A stretch of DNA of 6,044 bases. Origin: an uncultured Candidatus Melainabacteria bacterium. GTDB lineage: Bacteria; Cyanobacteriota; Vampirovibrionia; Gastranaerophilales; Gastranaerophilaceae. Positions 1 through 5,520 of this stretch are shown here, one piece after another. Numbering within the stretch: position 1 is the stretch's first letter; the number at the start of each line of letters is the position of its first letter. Location of the stretch: contig CAMOQI010000067.1 of NCBI GenBank assembly GCA_946622835.1, positions 1 through 6,044 on the forward strand. Direction: 5' to 3'. The notes beneath the pieces were generated by a model. That model saw only the letters and a list, made by a program, of their open reading frames with translations. It was not told the DNA's origin and made no database searches. A program made the translations under genes and the position numbers.

Positions 1-1780
1 TGTATTCTGCGCAGTAGGTGGTGTTCAATCTCAATCTGAAACTGTATGGCGTCAAGCTAACCGCTATGAAGTACCTAGAATGGTATTTATCAATAAAATG
101 GACAGAACAGGTGCAGATTTCTATCGTGTAGCGGAACAAATCAAAACAAGGTTGGGCGCTAATGCTGTTCCTATTCAATTACCTATCGGTGCAGAAGATA
201 AATTTACAGGTTTGGTTGATTTGATGACAATGAAAGCTGAAATTTATACTAATGATTTAGGTACTGATATAAGAGAAGAAGAAATTCCTGCTGATTTGGC
301 GCAAAAAGCAAAAGAATATCACGATGCTATGGTTGAAGCTATTGCATCTGAAGATGATGCTTTAATGGAAAAATTCTTTGAGGATCCTGATTCAATCACT
401 GTTGAAGAATTAAAAGCAGGTTTGAGAAAAGCGGTTTGTGAAAACAAAATTGTTCCTGTTACCTGCGGTACGGCATTCAAAAACAAAGGGGTTCAATTGT
501 TGTTGAACAACGTTGTTGATTATATGCCATCTCCTGTTGATGTAAAAGCTATCGAAGGTGAATTGGAAGACGGTACCAAAACTGAAAGACACTCATCAGA
601 TGATGAACCATTCAGTGCATTATCTTTCAAAGTTATGACAGACCCATTCGTTGGTCGTTTAACTTTCTTACGTGTATATTCAGGTAAAATCACTTCAGGA
701 TCTTATGTTTTGAACTCAACAACGGGTAAGAAAGAACGTATTTCTCGTTTGGTTCGTATGTATGCAGATCAAAGACTTGAAGAAAATGAAGTGTATGCAG
801 GCGATATATGCGCAGCTGTAGGTTTAAAAGATACAACAACAGGTGATACATTGTGTGATGAAAAAGCACCGATTATTCTTGAAAAAATGACTTTCCCGGA
901 ACCGGTTATCTCTGTTGCTATTGAGCCAAAAACAAAAGCTGACCAAGATAAAATGGGTATTGCTCTTCAAAAATTAGCAGAAGAGGATCCGTCATTCAGA
1001 GTTAAATCTGATGAAGAAACAGGACAAACAATTATTTCAGGTATGGGAGAACTTCACTTGGATATTATTGTTGACCGTATGTTAAGAGAATTCAAAGTTG
1101 AGGCAAATATCGGTAAACCGCAAGTAGCATACCGTGAAACAATTCGCGGAACTGCTGATCAAGATTCTAAATTCATCAGACAATCAGGTGGTAAAGGTCA
1201 ATACGGACATTGTAAAGCCAGAATTATGCCTGCAGGTGAAAATGAAGGATTTGTATTTGAAAATAAAATCGTTGGTGGTGCTATTCCGAAAGAATACATT
1301 GAACCTGTCAGAAAAGGTATGGAAGAAGCTTTAGAAGGCGGTATTTTGGCAGGATATCCGATGATTGACGTTAAAGTTGAACTTTATGACGGATCATATC
1401 ACGAAGTTGACTCTTCAGAAATGGCATTCAAAATCGCAGGTTCTATGTGTATCAAAGACGGTTGTAAAAAAGCTCAACCTTGTATTTTGGAACCGATGAT
1501 GAAGGTTGAAATCGAAATTCCGGATGAATTTACAGGTACAATTATCGGTGATATTTCTCGCCGCAGAGGCAGAATTGAAGGTCAAGAACCTCTTGGCAAC
1601 ACAGGTAATGTAATTGTAAGATCAATTGTACCTCTTGCAAATATGTTCGGATATGCTACCGATTTGAGATCTAATACTCAAGGCCGCGGAACTTTCTCTA
1701 TGGAATTCCAATGCTATGAACAAGTTCCGAGAAACGTTGAAGAAGAAATCATTTCTAAAGCGGGTGCGGCTAAAGTATAG
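1..1780 (+). CDS. fusA: Elongation factor G, 5'-truncated by the window edge
   Basis: Translation GTPase that moves tRNAs and mRNA through the ribosome after peptide transfer and, with RRF, helps recycle ribosomes; cytoplasmic. The reading frame is open from base 2 (VFCAVGGVQSQSETVWRQAN), so the ATG at 80 is an internal Met and not the start. The window holds 592 residues. Against a usual ~690-705, about 110 N-terminal residues with the P-loop and switch regions are missing. Visible in fragment numbering: G4 motif NKMD at 31-34, G5-like CGTAFKNKG at 155-163, domain II about 203-300, domain III about 301-375 (AEEDPSFRV 326-334), domain IV about 380-495 with the tip segment YHEVDSS at 466-472, and domain V from about 496 (GDISRRRGRIEG). 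The stop is TAG at 1778-1780. A terminator follows directly, so no tuf gene is co-transcribed downstream, unlike the classical str operon. Identity is essentially certain. Canonical EF-G is favoured over a tetracycline-resistance type or EF-G2 paralogue because all motifs are standard. Confidence 0.97.
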   Translation, partial: VFCAVGGVQSQSETVWRQANRYEVPRMVFINKMDRTGADFYRVAEQIKTRLGANAVPIQLPIGAEDKFTGLVDLMTMKAEIYTNDLGTDIREEEIPADLAQKAKEYHDAMVEAIASEDDALMEKFFEDPDSITVEELKAGLRKAVCENKIVPVTCGTAFKNKGVQLLLNNVVDYMPSPVDVKAIEGELEDGTKTERHSSDDEPFSALSFKVMTDPFVGRLTFLRVYSGKITSGSYVLNSTTGKKERISRLVRMYADQRLEENEVYAGDICAAVGLKDTTTGDTLCDEKAPIILEKMTFPEPVISVAIEPKTKADQDKMGIALQKLAEEDPSFRVKSDEETGQTIISGMGELHLDIIVDRMLREFKVEANIGKPQVAYRETIRGTADQDSKFIRQSGGKGQYGHCKARIMPAGENEGFVFENKIVGGAIPKEYIEPVRKGMEEALEGGILAGYPMIDVKVELYDGSYHEVDSSEMAFKIAGSMCIKDGCKKAQPCILEPMMKVEIEIPDEFTGTIIGDISRRRGRIEGQEPLGNTGNVIVRSIVPLANMFGYATDLRSNTQGRGTFSMEFQCYEQVPRNVEEEIISKAGAAKV

Positions 1781-1795
1781 CTTGAATAAAAAAAT

Positions 1796-1835
1796 AAAAA
1801 ATCTGTTATTCAAATCGAATAACAGATTTTTTTTT
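1796..1835. terminator. Bidirectional intrinsic terminator between fusA and the convergent coiled-coil gene
   Basis: A perfect 11-bp stem, ATCTGTTATTC (1801-1811) with GAATAACAGAT (1817-1827), closes a 5-nt loop. It is followed on the + strand by a run of nine T (1827-1835), and preceded by an A-rich tract (1788-1800) that becomes a T-rich tail on the - strand. It lies 15 bp after the fusA stop and 27 bp beyond the 3' end of the minus-strand gene, so it can end both transcripts. Confidence 0.93.
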
Positions 1836-1861
1836 GACTTTAGATTATGAGTTAAAATTTA

Positions 1862-2254
1862 TTACTTACCGCTATTTCCGCCGTAGCTGAATTCTACTTT
1901 GATATTTTGAGCAAGTAGTTTTTGCCATGAGGTTTCATAGTTGGTAATTTCGTTTAATTGAGTCTCGTACATTTCTTTTTCTAACTCAAGTTGTGATTCC
2001 CAAGAATTTATTGTTGATAATTCAAATTCGTGGTCATTTGTTAACTGAAGATACAACTCTGAATAAACATCCGGTTGATCAGCATAGTATTCATAATACA
2101 AATCACTTAATTGTGCATTAAATTGCTGTTGCTTCAACTGCACTTGTTTTGCGGCTTCCATTTGCCTCATTTGTACATCAGAAAGCTTTCTGCTTATCTG
2201 GCTTTTTTGTCTTGTGAAAAATAATAATTTTTCTTGTAAATTTGCAATACTCAT
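1862..2254 (-). CDS. Small Gln-rich coiled-coil protein of unknown function
   Basis: 130-residue protein that I do not recognise as a named family. It is highly charged and Gln-rich (QVQLKQQQFNAQ at 37-48), has no cysteine, and shows no signal peptide or membrane segment. Two long helical stretches can be seen, about residues 3-58 and 74-117, with hydrophobic residues at heptad-like spacing. They are separated by an acidic, Tyr-rich break (YYEYYADQPDVY, 53-64), which suggests a helical hairpin or coiled coil. The C-terminus ends in a short hydrophobic/aromatic stretch (IKVEFSYGG). The ATG at 2254 is supported by AGAGGA (2263-2268), 8 nt upstream. A promoter-like sequence lies at 2288-2315, and the gene shares the fusA terminator, so it is probably monocistronic. 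Composition would fit a secretion chaperone-like, adaptor or structural protein, but nothing in the context decides between them. Confident that it is a real gene; function unknown. Confidence 0.82.
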   Translation of the reverse strand: MSIANLQEKLLFFTRQKSQISRKLSDVQMRQMEAAKQVQLKQQQFNAQLSDLYYEYYADQPDVYSELYLQLTNDHEFELSTINSWESQLELEKEMYETQLNEITNYETSWQKLLAQNIKVEFSYGGNSGK

Positions 2255-2278
2255 AATCTTAGTCCTCTTCTTATTTTT

Positions 2279-2327
2279 AAACTCTCAAATATATAAAGTA
2301 TTTTAAAAATATCAAATTTCAGAGTTT
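2279..2327. repeat. Imperfect 12-bp inverted repeat bracketing a promoter
   Basis: AAACTCTCAAAT (2279-2290) and ATTTCAGAGTTT (2316-2327) are reverse complements at 11 of 12 positions, with 25 bp between them. The arms enclose the proposed -10/-35 elements of the coiled-coil gene. They could be a pair of repressor half-sites or a leader hairpin; the regulator is unknown. Confidence 0.4.
2288..2315 (-). promoter_or_regulatory. Putative sigma-70-type promoter of the coiled-coil gene
   Basis: On the minus strand, TTGATA (2310-2315) and TATATT (2288-2293) are separated by 16 bp. This would start transcription near 2281, giving a ~26-nt leader with the AGAGGA ribosome site. The region is AT-rich, so chance matches are likely; support comes from the good spacing and the position relative to the gene. 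Confidence 0.5.
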
Positions 2328-2335
2328 ATATTTTC

Positions 2336-2352
2336 TGTTACATTTCGTAACA
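2336..2352. promoter_or_regulatory. Operator-like palindrome in the divergent intergenic gap
   Basis: TGTTAC-N5-GTAACA is a perfect 6-bp-arm palindrome. It lies upstream of both the minus-strand coiled-coil gene and the plus-strand ORFs, about where a dimeric regulator could act on either. It does not match a known site that I can name with confidence. Confidence 0.35.
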
Positions 2353-2367
2353 TGAGCAATGTAGATT

Positions 2368-2511
2368 ATGTATAAAATGTTTTTATCAAAGGAAGTTATT
2401 GAATATAATGTAAATAAAAAATACTATTTTGTTTGCCTAAAGGAATCGGTAAAAGAGGAGTTGTTGACTTTTGGATTTGCATTATTAAATATAAATTATG
2501 CAATGGAGTGA
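2368..2511 (+). CDS. Possible small ORF overlapping the start of the zinc-ribbon gene
   Basis: A 47-codon frame from ATG 2368 (or 44 codons from ATG 2377) reads MYKMFLSKEVIEYNVNKKYY and continues to ALLNINYAME, then TGA at 2509-2511. It overlaps the first 14 bases of the zinc-ribbon gene in another frame, the arrangement typical of translational coupling. Residues 8-29 look like ordinary coding sequence (Lys/Glu/Val-rich). However, no clear Shine-Dalgarno site precedes either ATG. A strong GAGGAG (2455-2460) sits inside the ORF, too far (37 nt) to serve the next gene directly. It could be a leader peptide, a remnant of a longer N-terminus of the next gene, or not translated at all. Confidence 0.3.
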   Translation: MYKMFLSKEVIEYNVNKKYYFVCLKESVKEELLTFGFALLNINYAME

Positions 2512-2878
2512 TTTATTTAATTTGAATAAAAGATGTCAGCATACTAAAGTCCCTATGGATGAAGATATAGGATATTGTCCTGATTGTGGTGAGCTTATAG
2601 AAAATCAATGGTATATTACAAGATGCGCCTGCTGTGGTGTGAAGCAAAGAGCTACTGTCAGAAATGGTGAAGTAGTACCTGAGGAGGGTTTTTGTCACAA
2701 TTGCGGTGGTAAATCTTATATTGTTCAGCGGATAGAAAAAATTGACTGTATAAATATTAATTATGCTGTTTTGGTGCGTGAAATTGTTAAAAATGAAATA
2801 GATGAGTACACCCAAAGCTGGGCTGATGCTATGCAAACATCAGGTTACATACCGAAATTGCCGCAACAATCCCTATAA
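2498..2878 (+). CDS. Small zinc-ribbon protein of unknown function
   Basis: 126 residues with a dense set of metal-ligand candidates: C13-x-H15 with C27-x2-C30 (CPDC), then C43-x2-C46 (with C45 between) and C66-x2-C69 (CHNC). This pattern fits two zinc knuckles or ribbons, one built from C13/H15/C27/C30 and one from C43/C46/C66/C69. The middle part (residues 36-62) is probably beta-rich. The tail 83-110 (INYAVLVREIVKNEIDEY...) looks helical. There is no signal peptide or membrane segment, so a cytoplasmic nucleic-acid or protein-binding role is plausible but unproven. The start is the only practical one: stops in frame lie at 2486 and 2492, and the next Met (codon 20) would lose C13 and H15. 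No Shine-Dalgarno site stands before it, so initiation may depend on coupling to the overlapping upstream ORF. Its last ~16 codons run antisense into the 3' end of spmB, with no terminator between them. Confidence 0.8.
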   Translation: MQWSDLFNLNKRCQHTKVPMDEDIGYCPDCGELIENQWYITRCACCGVKQRATVRNGEVVPEEGFCHNCGGKSYIVQRIEKIDCININYAVLVREIVKNEIDEYTQSWADAMQTSGYIPKLPQQSL

Positions 2879-3362
2879 AATCGGCTAAAAGTCCGACCCA
2901 CAAGGCATGGCGCATTTTTGTTATTCCGACTGCGCCAAAGTACACTGCCAAAACATAAAAGGTTGTTTCGCTGCTGCCCAGCATAATTGCAGCAAGTCTT
3001 GTTGAATAAGCATCAGGCCCTGCGGTATTTGCTATATCTGAGAATATTCCCAAAGCGCCGGAACCGGATAGTGAGCGCACAATCATTAAGGGTAATGTAT
3101 CTGCCGGAATATTAAATTTCGCAAGTATCGGGGCTAATAACTGCGCCGTAAGCTCTATTGCGCCGCTTGCTCTAAGCATTGATATTGCAACAATTATAGC
3201 AACAAGATATGGAATAATTCTTACGGCAACTTGAAATCCGCCTTTTGCACCTTTTGTGAATTCTTCGTATATCTGCACTTTTTTAGCTATACCACAAGTT
3301 AGAACTCCTAATATAATTACAGGTAAAATCCATAAAGATATGAGGTTAAGAATTTTTGTCAT
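2829..3362 (-). CDS. spmB: Spore maturation protein B-like membrane protein (nucleoside-recognition/Gate family)
   Basis: 177 residues, matching the usual ~178 of Bacillus SpmB. In sporulating Bacillus, SpmA and SpmB are needed for spore core dehydration; the wider Gate-domain family includes transporters, and relatives occur in many non-sporulating bacteria. Hydrophobic segments lie at about 6-24, 44-63, 71-95, 121-145 and 153-174. The family hallmark blocks are RSLSGSGALGI (96-106) and LGSSETTFYVLAVYFGAVG (128-146), followed by MRHALWVGLLADF. ATG 3362 is backed by an excellent AAGGAGGT (3368-3375), 5 nt away. The gene overlaps the end of spmA by 17 bp, so the two are co-transcribed and probably translationally coupled. 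Its 3' end overlaps the convergent zinc-ribbon gene by 50 bp and has no obvious terminator. Family assignment is secure; a sporulation role in this organism is not shown. Confidence 0.93.
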   Translation of the reverse strand: MTKILNLISLWILPVIILGVLTCGIAKKVQIYEEFTKGAKGGFQVAVRIIPYLVAIIVAISMLRASGAIELTAQLLAPILAKFNIPADTLPLMIVRSLSGSGALGIFSDIANTAGPDAYSTRLAAIMLGSSETTFYVLAVYFGAVGITKMRHALWVGLLADFIGIVAAISVCNLMFA

Positions 3363-3951
3363 CTTGAACCTCCTTTATTTTATTAAATTTTTGGAATGTT
3401 TTAGCTAATATGATGGCAGAAACAAATGCAATTGTTGTGACTAAAAGAGTCGGAGCAATAATTTCTGTCGGATTTTTATAGCCAATACCAATTAAAATCG
3501 CAAGGACGGTTGTCGGAACAAGTTGAAATCCTGCGGTATTCATCCCCAAAAACAAACACATTGAGTTTGAGGCTGTAGTTTTATCTTTATTTACTTCCTG
3601 TAATTCTTCCATTGCCTTAATCCCGAACGGAGTTGCGGCATTGCCAAGACCAAAAGCATTTGCCGTAAAATTCATTGCGATATCGCCTATTGCCGGTGAA
3701 TCTTGCGGAATTTCATTGAATAAATGTTTTGTAATCGGTTTTATTAGTTTCGCAATAAAATCAATCCCTCCGGATTTTTTTGCGATTTCCATTATCCCGA
3801 GCCAAAATGCCATAATTCCGATTAAAGAAATTGCAACTTTAACAGAGAGTTCGGCTCCTGTCATTATTGAATTAACGACATCTTGTAACTTTCCGTTTAT
3901 TGCACCGATAATTATTGAAATTGCTATTAAAAAATAAAAGATATAATTCAT
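3346..3951 (-). CDS. spmA: Spore maturation protein A-like membrane protein (nucleoside-recognition/Gate family)
   Basis: 201 residues, close to the usual ~196 of SpmA. Integral membrane protein, partner of the SpmB-like protein encoded immediately downstream. Hydrophobic segments lie at about 2-18, 37-56, 96-112 (part of the conserved block), 132-157 and 163-184. Family signatures are NFTANAFGLGNAATPFG (94-110) running into KAMEELQEVN, and LGMNTAGFQLVPTTVLAIL (135-153). The C-terminus is a short charged cytoplasmic-type tail. ATG 3951 gives the standard N-terminus of the family, and the next Met is at codon 30, yet there is no Shine-Dalgarno site; the leader is simply AU-rich. A pgk terminator hairpin ends only 16 nt upstream, so either read-through or a promoter inside the 3' end of pgk must supply transcription. 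The family in many bacteria is fused as one SpmA-SpmB chain; here the halves are separate genes. Confidence 0.93.
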   Translation of the reverse strand: MNYIFYFLIAISIIIGAINGKLQDVVNSIMTGAELSVKVAISLIGIMAFWLGIMEIAKKSGGIDFIAKLIKPITKHLFNEIPQDSPAIGDIAMNFTANAFGLGNAATPFGIKAMEELQEVNKDKTTASNSMCLFLGMNTAGFQLVPTTVLAILIGIGYKNPTEIIAPTLLVTTIAFVSAIILAKTFQKFNKIKEVQDDKNS

Positions 3952-3967
3952 ATTTTATTAATAGCAT

Positions 3968-4006
3968 AAAAAAACAAAGCTCGTTATTTATTAATAACGA
4001 GCTTTG
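3968..4006 (-). terminator. Intrinsic terminator of pgk
   Basis: A perfect 14-bp stem (3975-3988 with 3993-4006; core CAAAGCTCGTTATT) closes a TATT loop. On the minus strand it is followed by seven T (the A run at 3968-3974). It lies 30 bp beyond the pgk stop. The + strand side has no T run, so it acts in one direction. It stands immediately before spmA and should insulate spmAB from pgk transcription. Confidence 0.93.
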
Positions 4007-4036
4007 AAAATAAATTTAATTTTATTATTATTGTTG

Positions 4037-5254
4037 TTATACGCTTGCAGCAACAGCTTCATCCAATGCAGCAACTCCGGGTAATATTTTACCTTCAATG
4101 AATTCTAATGAAGCGCCTCCGCCTGTTGAAACGTGTGTGAAATCTTCGGCTTTGCAGAACTTTTTAGCTGCAGAAACAGAATCTCCGCCGCCTATTACGG
4201 ATGTTGCTCCGTTTTTAGTTGCTTCTACAATTGCTTCTAATACAGCTTTTGTACCTTCTGCAAATTTCGGATTTTCAAAAGCGCCGACAGGTCCGTTCAT
4301 CAATATTGTTTTTGAAGATTTTAGAACTTCAGCAAATGCTTTTCTTGACTCCATACCTGCGTCAACTCCTTCAAATCCGTCAGGAATTTCATTGATTGCG
4401 ACAAATTTGTTCTCTCCGTTGCCTGAAAAATCGTTAGTCACTAAAACATCTGTTGCCATAACAAGTTTTACGCCTTTATCTGCGGCTTTTTTCTCAATAG
4501 CTTTTGCAACTTCAAGTTGATCATCTTCACAAATGGAAGTTCCGATTTTTCCGCCGTTAGCTTTTACAAAAGTATATGCCATACCGCCGCCGATTATCAT
4601 GCTGTCAACTTTGTCTAACAGATTTTCTAAAACGCCGATTTTTGAAGAAACTTTTGCTCCCCCGACAACTGCCGTAAATGGTCTTGTCGGGTTATCAAGT
4701 GCTTGGGATAAGCATCTTAATTCTTTTTCCATTAACAATCCTGATACTGCCGGTTTTAAAACTTTTGCAAGTTTTGCTGTTGAAGTGTGATTTCTGTGTG
4801 CGGCTCCAAATGCGTCGTTCACGTAAAAATCGCCCAATTTTGCAAGCTCATTTGCAAAAGTCATATCATCATCTTTTGCTTCTTCAGCTTTATAAAATCT
4901 GATATTTTCCAAAAGTGCAACCTGTCCGTCAGCTAAATCTGCCAATTCTTTTTCTGCACCTTGCCCAACAGGGGTTGAAACGAATTTTACTTCTTCACCC
5001 AAAATTTTTGACATATATTTTGCAACGGGTTCAAGTGAGAATTCTAAATTCCATTCACCCTTCGGGCGTCCTAAGTGTGCCATTAGAATAATTTTTGCAC
5101 CTTTATCTTTTAAATAATTTACCGTTGGTAAAATAGCTTGAATTCTTGTATCGTCTGTAACGTTTTTGTCCGCATCCAAAGGTACATTGATATCAACTCT
5201 GATGAGAGCTTTCTTGCCTTTGATGTCGCCAAGATCTTTAATTGATTTTTTCAT
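4037..5254 (-). CDS. pgk: Phosphoglycerate kinase
   Basis: Transfers phosphate from 1,3-bisphosphoglycerate to ADP, making ATP and 3-phosphoglycerate; the first ATP-yielding step of glycolysis, reversible in gluconeogenesis; cytoplasmic monomer. 405 residues from the chosen start, within the normal 390-415. N-domain (substrate) motifs: RVDINVPLD (19-27), DDTRI (34-38), HLGRPKG (60-66), LLENIRF (114-120), NDAFGAAHRNHTS (146-158). C-domain (nucleotide) motifs: GGAKVSSKI (198-206), GGGMAYTF (222-229), NGPVGAFE (320-327), GGGDSVSAA (355-363), HVSTGGGASLEF (374-385). The frame stays open upstream to 5320, but those 22 codons would overlap the promoter. The ATG at 5254 matches the family N-terminus and has AAGGAG 6 nt away. 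The gene has its own promoter and terminator, hence is monocistronic, without gap or tpi beside it. A minor oddity is Met at the position before NGP, where Trp is more usual. Confidence 0.98.
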   Translation of the reverse strand: MKKSIKDLGDIKGKKALIRVDINVPLDADKNVTDDTRIQAILPTVNYLKDKGAKIILMAHLGRPKGEWNLEFSLEPVAKYMSKILGEEVKFVSTPVGQGAEKELADLADGQVALLENIRFYKAEEAKDDDMTFANELAKLGDFYVNDAFGAAHRNHTSTAKLAKVLKPAVSGLLMEKELRCLSQALDNPTRPFTAVVGGAKVSSKIGVLENLLDKVDSMIIGGGMAYTFVKANGGKIGTSICEDDQLEVAKAIEKKAADKGVKLVMATDVLVTNDFSGNGENKFVAINEIPDGFEGVDAGMESRKAFAEVLKSSKTILMNGPVGAFENPKFAEGTKAVLEAIVEATKNGATSVIGGGDSVSAAKKFCKAEDFTHVSTGGGASLEFIEGKILPGVAALDEAVAASV

Positions 5255-5260
5255 AATTTT

Positions 5261-5266
5261 CTCCTT
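5261..5266 (-). promoter_or_regulatory. Shine-Dalgarno site that fixes the pgk start
   Basis: AAGGAG on the minus strand, 6 nt before the ATG at 5252-5254. It selects this start over the longer frame that opens at 5320, which has no ribosome site. Confidence 0.85.
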
Positions 5267-5287
5267 CTCTAAAGTATGGACATGGAT

Positions 5288-5316
5288 ATAGTACAAAAAA
5301 CATGGATGAATGTAAA
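5288..5316 (-). promoter_or_regulatory. Putative sigma-70-type pgk promoter
   Basis: On the minus strand, TTTACA (5311-5316) and TACTAT (5288-5293) are separated by exactly 17 bp. The predicted transcript start is near 5281, giving a leader of about 26 nt that contains the Shine-Dalgarno site. An 8-mer ACATGGAT occurs at 5280-5287 and again at 5300-5307, 20 bp apart, on either side of the -10 element. Confidence 0.65.
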
Positions 5317-5331
5317 TCAATTAGATTTACA
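5311..5331. promoter_or_regulatory. Palindrome overlapping the pgk -35 element
   Basis: TGTAAATC-N5-GATTTACA is a perfect inverted repeat with 8-bp arms. Its left arm contains the proposed -35 hexamer, so a protein bound here would compete with RNA polymerase or touch it. The regulator is not identifiable from the sequence. Confidence 0.45.
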
Positions 5332-5369
5332 AATTCTTAGTTTTATCAAAGGAATTAGGCGGCGCTTTG

Positions 5370-5384
5370 GGGGTGGGGTAAATA
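5370..5384 (+). repeat. Left arm of a 15-bp inverted repeat bracketing the mosaic
   Basis: GGGGTGGGGTAAATA is the exact reverse complement of 5973-5987, 588 bp farther on. Its inner 12 bases (GGGGTAAATAAA, 5375-5386) are also an exact inverted match to 5646-5657, at the end of the second tandem unit. This suggests the terminal sequence of a mobile or amplified element; no target-site duplication is evident. Confidence 0.7.
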
Positions 5385-5386
5385 AA

Positions 5387-5520
5387 TTAATCTGCCCCCT
5401 TTTAGGGAACGCAGTGCCGAAGGGGGTCGTTTAAGTCGGTGCGTATAAACGCAACCTGCGGATTTTTTAAGTCGTTAAGACGATAAGTCGTTAAGACGAT
5501 AAGTTCGTTACGGTTTTTTA
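5387..5520 (+). repeat. Tandem ~133-bp unit, copy A
   Basis: Begins TTAATCTGCCCCCTTTTAGG. It carries a stem CCCCCTT (5395-5401) / AAGGGGG (5420-5426). A small hairpin follows, GGTGCGT (5438-5444) with ACGCAACC (5449-5456) and one bulged A. Then come a T6 run (5463-5468) and an octamer array (5471-5502). It matches copy B over its whole length, with two substitutions and one indel in the first 40 bp and about 60 consecutive identical bases (5423-5482). Confidence 0.88.
5471..5502 (+). repeat. Octamer array in copy A
   Basis: Two exact copies of a 16-bp unit, each made of GTCGTTAA followed by GACGATAA, so four octamers in all (5471, 5479, 5487, 5495). Consensus G-W-C-G-W-T-A-A, where W is A or T. 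The array degenerates at 5503 into GTTCGTTACGG. Confidence 0.9.

Noticed and set aside
80..1780. ATG at 80 as the fusA start
   Set aside because: The frame is open and EF-G-like back to base 2, so the start lies outside the window.
2371..2376. TATAAA as a -10 element for the plus-strand genes
   Set aside because: No acceptable -35 at 16-18 bp, and it would start transcription inside the small ORF; too weak to call.
2513..2836. Minus-strand ORF antisense to the zinc-ribbon gene
   Set aside because: The cysteine-ligand pattern on the plus strand is clearly the coding one; the antisense product is low-complexity Ile/Phe/Thr.
4098..4902. Plus-strand ORFs antisense to pgk
   Set aside because: Shadows of a fully conserved gene on the other strand.
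5255..5320. 22-codon N-terminal extension of pgk
   Set aside because: Not PGK-like, lacks a ribosome site and covers the promoter; the family start and a good AAGGAG support the Met at 5254.
5341..5354. 14-bp string TTTTATCAAAGGAA shared with 2381-2394
   Set aside because: AT-rich and short, in unlike contexts (upstream of pgk against inside a small ORF); chance is a sufficient explanation.
5438..5468. Intrinsic terminator in each tandem unit
   Set aside because: The bulged 7-bp hairpin is separated from the T6 run by six bases and no gene leads into it.
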